Positions 25,901 through 37,900 of a stretch of 64,000 bases of DNA are shown here, in pieces. This stretch comes from Sipunculus nudus (Eukaryota; Annelida; Sipuncula; Golfingiida; Sipunculidae). Each line of letters starts with the position of its first letter. The first letter of the stretch is position 1. The translations under genes were made by a program, and so were the position numbers. The notes under the pieces are model-generated. The model saw only the letters and a program-made list of their open reading frames with translations. It had not been told where the DNA came from and did not search any database. The stretch is from NCBI GenBank assembly GCA_026874595.1, contig CM049311.1, positions 59,773,953 through 59,837,952 on the forward strand, read 5' to 3'.

Positions 25901-28900
25901 GGTAAATTAACTCAATATTATTCAAAATGGGAAAACCTTACCGACCTGCTCGCCTCTACATGAATAATCTTCACGATTCAGTGTAAATTGTTATTGAAAT
26001 ATCAATTTCTATATGTATGTTTGTATGTATGTACTGGTACGTTATGCATGTACTACGTTTCTGTAATAAAAAAAGAAAGAAAATCCAAACAATTCATCAT
26101 GCTATATAAAATATGCACAATTAATATACACAATATAAACATGTTAAGATACGGACACAAACATGCATACATATTTTTATTATATACAAAATATACCGTA
26201 CATAAATATTCAAGCAAGTTACATAATGCATGCCCTGCCATGCAGGGGCCCTGGATGAGGTAAATATGCAACTAGAGAATTTTTAAAGGCTTGTTTCATT
26301 CCGTATTATCTTTGACGCATTATTTTCAAATTTTTATTATTCTCTAATAAATGAAAATGGATATCTATATAAGAATAACTACCATATTTGATATTTTATG
26401 ACTAAATGTGCTCAAATTAGTCAAATAAAGCTTGTACAATGCAATGCAACGTTTTCCTAGCGACTTTATCAATATCAACGTCATGCATAACGTTATGGTG
26501 GTAGATCAAAGTTTGAGGCGATAAATTCGACTTAGGATACACAATGACTCTCAAACAACACCACCTTTAATAAAATGCTTATTTTTTGTAAAATTATACA
26601 TCTCCTTTACATTACAGAACATTACTTTTGTTTATAATTTGCGTTAAAGATGGAAAATAGGCCATTGAAAAAAAATTTATTACACAATTACCCTGTAAAA
26701 CCCCTGTTACAATAAGGCAAAAGAAACGTCTTCGCAATGATAAAAAAACACCACATTTCATGACGCCCAGTTTCCCTGGTAGCTTTTGAAGTTATCTGGC
26801 CCTTTGATCTAGGACACCAGTGATCAAAGTGATTAATTGGGGCAACGGTGCGCCAGCTCACGCATGACTGACCACTGGTGACACACGGTAACCGAGACTC
26901 CCAATTCTCAGTACCCGAGACCTCAAAACACGGTAACCGAGACTTCCAAATCGAGGTAACCGAGACTTTCGGACCGTGTGTCAATAAGCACTCCGCAACT
27001 GAAAATATCAAACTGGTACATGGTATATCTACTTCATGCTTCAAGTACTTGAGATTGAGATTAAATATCTAAAAAAAATGTTTGTTAACATCTCCTTTTT
27101 TATCCTTGCAATCTACTCTGATTAAATGATAGGTCATTAGTATGACATAACGCTTCACTGACCTGTTATGACATTAAGATTATTTTTATCATACCACCGT
27201 TTATAGCTCAGGGGTAGAGCATATAGGACTCAAACTCAAAGCCAGGAGGAAGTAAGTTCAAAACTGAGAAGAGGCAGTGGTATTAATGCTGTGCAGGCTT
27301 AATGGGAAGGCTGTGCCCCACATGGCCATGTATCACTCACAAACGAATGCGTCTTTTGGGGATTTCTCAGTGCAGTGATGGTGATGTGGTAGACACCAGG
27401 CCTGGGTGAGACCAATAATTAAAAAATATGATAGGAAGTCAGGACTACAGCACTGTTGCATATTTCTAAACAGAAATGGAGCTCTGCAGATGTACATAAT
27501 TTGATTAAGAATAAGATAACAGAGCATGAAAAAATGGAGGCAGTTACCTCCACACAAAAAAAAAACAAAATTGAAAAACAGACTATTTTGTCATAGCCAT
27601 GTATCAGTTGCCAGCAAGACTGATGCCACTAACCAGTCCATCATTGCATGAGATGACTGGCACCAGAGCTAATGTTGTACGTTACGGTACATTTAGTTTT
27701 GACTTACAGCACACCACCCAGGCCTCATGTACAGGCACAGAGCCCTGTGCATGAGGGGTGCCGGCATTATACGCATCATCAAACTGTTGGCTTCAGAGGT
27801 GACACATGTTTCTGCCATTGCAAAAGTATTAACAAGGCTTTATGTATCCCAGGGGTGTTGCACATAAGATATAACAGCCACTAACTCTATGAATGAAGTG
27901 TTAGCCGTTAGCCAATTATTTCCATCCCTGAGCAACATCCTAGACCAGGGTTGTCTGGGAATTACCAGGGCGGGAATTCCTGGGTATTCTCACCATGGGA
28001 AATACTCCTTTCTGGAAATTTCCAGGAAATCCCACCCTGGGAAATACTCATGTGACCTGGAAATAAAAATATATTTGTATATTTGTGAACTTTATTCACA
28101 AGATCAAGAAAAGGTTAACAAAGTTTTTACTATTTCAGCACTGGTCAGGTAGTTTCAAAGCATTCAATATTATAAATTTGAAAGCATGTTTACTCTCTGA
28201 GTAAAAATGTAGTCAGTTTGTAACATGAATGTCAATTCCTCTTTTAAAGAAAGCAAAGCTAAAAATAATACCTACATGATAGAGAAAACTGGGATTTATC
28301 TGCCAATCAGATGGTTTTGATTAGTCTAGTTTTCTTTGAATTAAAATGTGTAAGGGAAGTGCTTAAAAATTATTCATATTCTTATAATTCCATGCTGTCA
28401 ATTCTGATTCTTTTAACTCAGTTAAGGGTTGTTTAAATCTAAATCTCATTTTGAATTCATCAGTCTGACATTTTCTTGTGACAATTAGTGTAACTGATGC
28501 TAAGGTTATGGTTATGTGGTGCATCATATAATACTTCTAGATACTGCCAACGGTGTCCATTCAGGTATGTTGTTAAAGGTATTATGATAGCTGAAGTCCT
28601 GTTCCACAATCACATTGACTTGTTTTAGATAATCATAATTGCAGGGGAAGTATATATTAGTACCTGTAAATCTTCAGCTGATACTGGCCCCTTATATAAT
28701 GATATTCTTAGACCCTCTGTGGTGCCCACTTTTAAAAGTAACATGTTGGTTTCTTCTGTCCTAATTACCACGTAAATGATGTAAATGAGACTGTTGATAA
28801 GATTAATTCAGAAAACAGGCAGGAGGAATTACCTGCATAGTAAAAATAATGTTGAGACAATCCAAGAAATAAACTTGAGGAGCTGTTGAGGGGTGTGACT

Positions 28901-31900
28901 TTAATTTATAGGATTAATAGTTGCACCCTTCTGTATTTTTTTGGGTTTATTTCACAGATAAGTATAATTCCCAGTAAACCAGGTATTTCCCAGGAAATTC
29001 CTCAAATTCCCACTGCCCTTGGAAATATGCCTTTTTCCTGGTAAATTAACAACCTGTTTTAGATCCAGTTGTGGCTCTGTAGTATATACAGAGCCACAAG
29101 CTTCTGCCATCATTTATCAGGCCCATGCTGCCACTCAGTCATACAATTTCAAGTTAAGTAGTCTTGTGTAATCATGCTAACATAGAAAGAGGCCTGAAAA
29201 GTGAAAACAGTATATTTGGTGAGAATAATAACAAAAATATTTATTTTCATTTTTTTTATTTCATTCTTGGATATTTTATATTTTCCAAACTCACAATTTC
29301 AAATTGTGTGACTTACATGATTTACCAGTCATACAAACTGCTGATACCACATACCTACTTACTGCAATTAGTATTCCCTTGAAGCAGTAAATACTTGCAT
29401 ATCTTACTCTAATGTAGAAAAAAAATCCTACTGATGCAGTTAATAATTAAATAAACTTCAGTGAGTGCAGTGTTTTCTTATATACAGGCCAGCAGTAAGG
29501 GGAAGTTTGAGAGGAGGATCTTCTCAGGAATTCAGCCAACCGGTGTCCCGCACATCGGGAACTACATCGGGGCAATCAGGCAGTGGCTGGAACTACAGCA
29601 GGAACATGGTGGTATCATGCTGAGCATCGTTGACCTTCACTCAATCACTGTCCCCCATGAACCTAAACAACTCAGGTGAGGCTATTTCTGATTCGCTTGT
29701 TACTTCCCATCCTGTTGATTAGTTGAATTAAATTCTCAAACCTAGTCTGCAAGGTTCATTTTAACTCATAACTCATGTGAGCTCCTAAGATGAGAGGTTA
29801 AATAGAATTTCCAGTTACCGTATTTCCTTGAACAGACATCCGGGCGTTTATTTTTTTCAGACCCTGCTTTGACCCAGCGTCTAAACAAGGCCGGCTTCTA
29901 TTTAAGGCCGACATTTATTAAAAATACATTATCAGGCTTGTTTGACAACCTTAAAATAGAACAAGTTGAAAAAATGAACCCGCTGGTTACTACTTGGTGA
30001 CACAATTGAAAACATGGCCGGTACACGGATTGTGTTTACAAAATTAGCTTAGATGCCATAGGTATATGGGACACGTGCAATCTACACGCACCATCATAAG
30101 AATTAACAGAGAATCACAGCGAGAGATTGCAGTTGTCCACAATAATCTGTCCACGTGGGCCTCTCGAAACCAGGTACCCAGGTGTTTTCTGTGGCTGTTC
30201 CATTTATTTTACACCGTGTGCACTTGGTAACATTGTTTTCCTCTGAACACGGGATGGCTCTTCCATTGGCTGTTCTCCTCATACAACTGGTATCATTGGT
30301 TCCATCGAAATACGGGGGTTTGGTACTTACAACGACACAGCCTAATTCATTTTCATGACACATTCCTCTCGTTAAATATTCAACTGATTCAGCTCAACAC
30401 AGCGTAATCAAGCGTTTCTGGCCTTGTATATACTGAACACAGGGTGGCTCTTCTATTAACTGTGCATTGCGTACAACTTGTAATATTGGTTCCATCAAAA
30501 ACAGGGGGTTGGTACTTTATAACGGCACAGCGTTAGTCAATTTCATGACACTTTCCTCCCGTCTTTTAACTGATACAGCTTGACACAGCGTATTAAAGCG
30601 TTTCCGACCTGGTATATACTGCTCTAAATATTACTGAATATTGAGTTGTGGACAAGAGTATATTCAATTTTATTTTAAAGATTATCTCAGAAGCATGCTT
30701 TTGGTAACAATGGGAATGCATTTAAAAGCGCTAAAAAATGAATGCAAGGAGCGTAATTTGGCTTGACAGTAGCTACAAATTGTCCTGCTTGACACCATCA
30801 TTTGGTGTCTTCATGCTACAAAAGAAATATGTGCCAAAACGAATTTGAACAGTTCTGTTCAACCATCCAAGAGGTAGACTTTCACCATAACAAGCCTTGC
30901 TTGACAGCAGTGATAGTGTTAGCTTTCTCACTGCTGACGTATTTGTGTATCATTTATTAGGATCGGTGATCAGCTTTAATCATAATGGACCAATTTGAGA
31001 ATATATGGTGTCCCTCATAATTAAGGGAAAAGACATGTGGCAGCAGACATGGAAACTACTCTGACACCAGGCCTGTGAACAAGACCGGCGTCTATTTAAG
31101 GCTGACGTTTATTTTTCTGGGACATTGTTTTGCCCCGGCGACTAAATAAGGCAGGCGACTATTTAAGGCCAAACGTCTGTTCAAGGAAATACAGTATATT
31201 TTTTAAACAAATTTTGTTTTACCAGTTTTATGTAGGCCCAAATCAAAATTAAGAAACCTGTTTTGGTTACAGGAATATTACTTGGTATGATTCCATCTTT
31301 GTATTTATAAGTGGATGGTTTCAATTTAAATAGGCAAATTATGATAACAACATACATCATTTAAGATAATCAAATGAATTAATGATGAGAAAATTAACAA
31401 TAGTTAAGAGATTCATTCCTGGGAACTTTGAGACCTAGTGAGAGCATTATTAATTATGACTAGCCAATTTATATTGCAGGTATGATGAAAATCATATAAC
31501 AAAATCTTATAACGTATCCTCATGTCAAACAACATTGACATACAGGAGACGTACATTTCTTCTTTAGCAATACAGGGCTAAAGTTGGGAATATTGAATTC
31601 AAACACTTTCGAAAGACTGTTTATACCTCAATCAATGCTTATTCAACTTTACCAGGCATCAGCAGTATCAACTAATAGAAAAATTTACAAAATTACACTA
31701 CCTTTGCCCAGTGCTGCCATCATGCCACTGTAATTATCAAGTGGATGGTTTTTGCATAGCTGAATCAATTCCCGGAGAAGCAGATTAGCCAAAACAAGAA
31801 TTAGTTTTGCAATTATAAAGTGAATTTTTTACCAAAACCAAACCACATTAAAATATTTGAGTGGGCCCTTAGTTTTGAACAGGACGTAATTGTGATGAGG

Positions 31901-34900
31901 ACTTTTCTAGGAAATTAAGGAATATTATTATGTTCTATCTTTTCTTAAACATTTTCAGAAAGAATATCCAAGAAATGGCAGCATGTTTAATTGCTTGTGG
32001 CATCAACCCAGAGACAAGTATGTTGTTCCAGCAGTCAGCAGTAAGTGAAAATATAACAGAAAATAGACTGGGTTTCAGCACTGTTATTGCCCCTTCTGCC
32101 ATTTAATAACAATCGTAGACCATTTAAGGAGTTTAATAAGGTTTGTCCTAAAGACCAGTAGAATGGGAAGTGTAAGCTGATGAACCATGATTGAGAACTC
32201 CAACCAAATATTACAGTTCATCAGAGGTTCAAGATTTATGCCCCTATGGCCAAGATTTTGACTTCTGAATTATTCAAAGGCCTTGTTACTTTAAGCATAA
32301 TGATAACATGGTTTTCATTATAACATATACTTGTTTGAGAAAAGAAGGCCCATCCTTGTAAATGTAGACTGGTACCAAGTAATATATTGGCCCAACTACA
32401 CTCATCTAAGGATAAGATATTTAAGGTAATTTAATATGATGGCATGTAAGCTAATACACAAGTTTCTTACATAATGGTTATACACAGTATGCTCCGTTCG
32501 CTAAACCACTTATGGGGTACCTTTAAACAAGATTATTGTTATTTATGGTAACTCCTGCATTTGCTTATCAGCTCCATCTAGTATTCAAACTTTGAAGGAT
32601 TGAAAAGTTTAAGACATCTATCTTTTCAATTAAACGTTAACATTGATCATAATCCAAAGCAACCTAGTGAAGCTATGTATTCTTATTGGCAATCCACTCA
32701 AATGTACAAGAATCTACAAAGGAATTAGCCAGTTTTAATGCCTTACTCAAATGTTATGTGCTTCACTTAATAACCACAAGATGGCGCTGATAAGCAAAAG
32801 CAGGAGTTACCTTAAATAACGATAACCTTGTTCAAAGGTACCCCATTGCTTTAGCAGTGTTTGCAAGGTTTCACCACCAGGCGGCTATCACAGCTTCAAT
32901 CACAGTCAAACCAGTCAGAGCAGGGTATCGCCTTGAGCATCCAAGTTTAGAACTTGTGATCCGAGATCTAAGATAAAATTTTATTAAATTTGAGAATGAC
33001 CCTCCATGGGTATCAATCTTTAGTGTACATCAGATGCATAATAAGTACCCTTTTCTCCAAATTTTATGATATAGCTGAGTTTGGCTGTCTCAGTATCAAG
33101 TTCTATCAAGTGAGTGATTACGTGGACATTACAAATATGTGTTTGTGAACACTGTGGTTAGTTTCTGGTTATGACATCAATTTTTCATGATTTACCCTTT
33201 TTAACTGTTCCAGGAGGATTCTGAATTCATAACATTACCTGACAAAAACCTACACAGAACATATTAGTATATGATTTATTTCAACACAAGGGTGACATTA
33301 AGGACAAGACAGTTTTTGATGTTTGTGCAATTTGACAATGGCCCAGTGAAACATTAAATGAGTTAAAAATGCTTTATGCATGCATGAATAATTTACATGA
33401 GATACCAGTTAGGTTACAGTTTAGATGACTTTTCAGTTGTCTCGTTCACAAAGTTTTCATTTTAGCTGTAATTTCCATTATACATATGTTGCGGCTTTGA
33501 AACCATCACAAATGTGAAGCAGACCACAGTACAACTTGTGTCATATCTCTTTATGATCTAATTTTTGTGTCTGTATGTCTGAGCTGTTGAAATATAGAAT
33601 CATTATGATCCCCATAACTTATGGAGCACTGAAGATAATTCCCTCAAATTTGACACACCAGTTGTTCACAATAAGTTTTTGACAAGTTGAAAAACTGGTG
33701 AAATTTAATTTCAACTTGAAGAATAAGGTCAAATCTGAGGATATTTGTTCTACAAAGGCTCTCACATTTAAGATACCATATTTATTCTAATTTGGCGACC
33801 ACTTAAAAATAATTAATTTTCTCAGAGGTGGAGATAATGGAGGATATTTGAAAATTATCTGCCTGCAGAATTTGCGGTGGTCGAGATTTTAGAGGCATGC
33901 GGTTTGATTACCTTCCGTAGAGACGCAGGGCCGCTCTGACACTCGAGCGGTCATATGAAATGATAATTTTGTCGTTTATAAGTTTGTTTTGTTAGCTTAA
34001 CAGTATTTCCTACAAACGGGCTTCCAACCGTCACATGAATTATACAGAGTTCGCAAATGATTAATCAAACTGAGCTCAATCACTTCACAAAATGATCACT
34101 ACTTCGCATATAGGTACGATCACTTGATATAGACGGCAACTCATATAACTATCAGCTGTTTCAAGTTAATCCACCAGGCGGCATTATGGGCGGGCCGAAA
34201 AGCAGGGTTGGGTTTTAGGCTGCCCAAAACCTGTTTTCGGCAGGGCAGAGCCTAAAACATGCCTTTAACTGCCTAAAATAGGTTATAACCTGCCTAAAAC
34301 TGCCTTTAACTGCCTAAAACCTTATTTACCCTTACCTATGACTTTTAGTTTAACTATGTTTTATTGTTAAACATCTAAATGCATTAAAGAAATATGCTCA
34401 ACAAATTATAATTGAGGATCATTTTATTCAAACTAAACAAATTAAACCATGACACAAAAAAAAGCAACAAATGAATTCAACACTACTTCAGGGATTTCCT
34501 TATGAACACAGTTCTCCGACTCTCCTACCTCCATTACTGCCAATTTATAAAAAAATGCTCTTACTTTAAGCTTATAACCAGATACTTTTATTGGCTTTTT
34601 GATCACAAGGGATTAAATTTTGTGATAAATGGAAAAGAAGTTTTCCTGGATTTAAAATGTTGTTCCATTTACACTGATGAATAGTTCTTTATACTGTAGC
34701 TTCACTAACATAACATGTTTATTTTGTATGCCTGTAGCTTCAATGGCAAAAAGCATTGGATTGGATTTATAAATTATTACATATCTTTTATGCTAGCCAT
34801 AAAACTAAAAATATGATAATATCTGATAATGAACAAGAATTTCCACTATTTGTTTATTCCCTTAGCTAGGTCATCCCTTGTCAAATTTTAAGATTTTGTG

Positions 34901-37900
34901 CACATACTTATCTTCTATATAATGATGGATATACTCTGTTTATTGTATGATGAAATTGTAAAAATGGAACCCTCATTAAACACTATAATTAGTATAAAAC
35001 TGAAAATGTGAAAATATTTTGCAATGAATATGTTGCAAACCACAGAATATTCATAATTACTCAGGGGCTGTGTTAAACCTGAAGGCCTGAGGGGCACTGA
35101 CTGCATCACTCAGTAAAATGTTTGCTCAAGAACAGTCTTCAGGGCAAGGGCTTTGATTGCATCCTCCTAGTCATGTATGAAAGTTGACATGAACATCTAC
35201 TAGGACACAGTAGTAGGACTTATGACCAGTAGTAGGACTTATGACCATTGGGTCTTATGACCCCATCACCCTGATAAATTGTAATTAACTTGTCTAATCA
35301 AGTAGTCCTCCCCTCTGATAGTGATACCCTGTCTTACAAGGGCAAACTGGAGGCTGTATTACATCATTCAAGGTAGCTGGGCACTCATCAGGAAACCCAA
35401 AAGGTCCTGATAATGTCATTACCTTGGCCAATAAAACTATGTGCCACACAAACATGGTCTCATGTTCAGACACCTATACAGGCTCTTTGAAGACTGCATG
35501 GTACCAGCCAACAGGAAATCATGCATTTCTAATACTTGATAGCTTCCAGAAGCCTAGCAAAGCCTTGTGACTGCTTCACCCCAGCCAGTATGGTAGTTTT
35601 ACAGATCTTTAAGTAAAAAATGTAAACAAATATAGGTTTTGGGCACTTTTGGTGCCTAAAACCTGCCTAAAACCTGTTTTAGGCGGGGCGGTTTTAACCA
35701 GGTTATAACCTATGGTTAAAACCTTCATGCCTAAAACTTGCCAACCCTGCCGAAAAGGGACAAGAAGCTGCACGGAAGTTGGAAGAATACTTTATGAAAA
35801 ATAACTGCCTATAATCAGATAACTTTTATTTGCATAATATTTAATAAATATAGGAAAGTAAAGGCGCGTTAAAATATATACGTCCGGAAATGGTCCTACC
35901 TCGCGTGCCCTCAATCGGGCCCTGGTTAGTACGCGCGGTCATCCATCCAAAAGCTAACTGTGGTCGTTTAAACTTAACTAAGATGATAGTTCTAACTGTG
36001 TCACAGTTGTTCCACTGCTGGTGCCTTCCGTATACTTAAAAATTATTGCTAAAGATCCCACGTGAATTGCACACAAGGCACGTGCGTACCAAGAATGGTA
36101 CACGAGTTTGCTTCATCAAGGACACCCATTTTGAACTTGAACGCTTTATCATGTTTATATATTATGAAAAACACATCTTTGTATCTTCAGAAATTTTATT
36201 GGAAACAAGTTTGATGTGGATGCTCCGTGTAATAAGAATCTAGTCAGATACAAACTGTGGTGCCCGTGAGAGACGGAGGCATTTCACCTCAACATCGTCG
36301 ACAGAAAACGTCGGCAGTCGCGAAATTAGAGTCATTTTAGAAATTATGCTTTCAAAATATTTTTTGGGGTCGAGAAATAAGAGGGATCGCCAAATTGAAA
36401 TAAATATGGTAGTGCATATTTTTTCCTAAAATTTGGGGATGGGGGCCCTTGGGTGGTGACATATATATGCAACTGCAATATATGACATGAGCAACTGCAA
36501 AAGCAAAGCCATCCTATGGAGCTTTGATTACATATATATATTATAATGACCAGTAGGTTGGATTACATATATATATTATAATGACCAGTAGGTTGGATTA
36601 CATATATATATTATAATGACCAGTAGGTTGGATTACATATATATATTATAATGACCAGTAGGTTGGATTACATATATATATTATAATGACCAGTAGGTTG
36701 GATTACATACATATATTATAATGACCAGTAGGTTGGATTACATATATATATTATAATGACCAGTAGGTTGGATTACATATATATGTTATAATGACCAGTA
36801 GGTTGGATTACATATATATGTGATAATGACAATTTCAGGTTTCAGAACATGCTGAGCTGGCCTGGGTTTTTGGCTGTCTTACAACATTACCAAGGCTTCA
36901 GCACCTGCCCCAGTGGAAGGTTAGTGTCTTAAATACACAGCCTATTAAACCAAAACCCCAGTTGCGATCATACCAAGTGTGCATGAAATCAACAGAGTTC
37001 ATCTGCCTTCTGTTTGCCTCTATAGCAAAATATACTCCTAAGCTACTGTTCTAAAGATGACAGCAAATATAATCATTTTATCCCCTGAAATTTTATCGAT
37101 TTTAATTTTCATGAAAAGCCCCAGTAAATTGATTGCTTATATCAGTTGGTGTGACAAGAATCTATATATTAAATACCCACAGAGTAAATAAACTGGTAAA
37201 ATAGACATGTTTTTAAAGATGTCTTATATTTCTGTTAAAATGTAAACAGTACAGATTGTAATTGCCTTTTCTCAGAAATGATTCAACATAAAATAACTAC
37301 AATATAAACATCTAGCCATTTTATTGACTACCGTATATATTTTCTTGATGATTAATGACTGATAGTCTATACATCTCCAGAGACTGATAGCTAGCTATAA
37401 TGCTATTTGTTTTTACTTTGTTAACACAAACATTTCTTTTCAGCAAAAATCTGAAGGTGTTAAAGAAGTTGGATTAGGTCTTTTCACATACCCAGTACTC
37501 CAAAGTGCAGATATACTGCTTTATCTGTAAGTATTAGAAGAACACAAGCCTATCATTTTATGTCACCGTTTTAACTCTGAAATCATCTGCAAATTAGCTT
37601 GTCTCTCTGGAATTAGTTATGCAAGTTAGGGTTGTAATTATCAGATTAGGAAGTTCTGTGAAATTTTTAGAAAAAATTTGACCAACAGTATAACTACCTG
37701 GTTGTTACCTTGATTTGCCTGGTTCTTTTAATAACAATATAATCTATGAATTTTAAAGTCATGAACCTATAACCTGCCAACTTTGTATTACCTGTTCATA
37801 GTTTCTTTAAGGTGTATTGAAACTAAGTTATTACCTTAAGAAAAATGTATAGGGCATAAGGATTGTTAAATTTAATTTAATAATGAATAAAAATTCAAGA

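Noticed and set aside
36522-36835. CRISPR-like regular repeats
   Set aside because: Units are contiguous without unique spacers, in an animal intron. The same holds for the arrays at 38544, 44834, 51041 and 61381.
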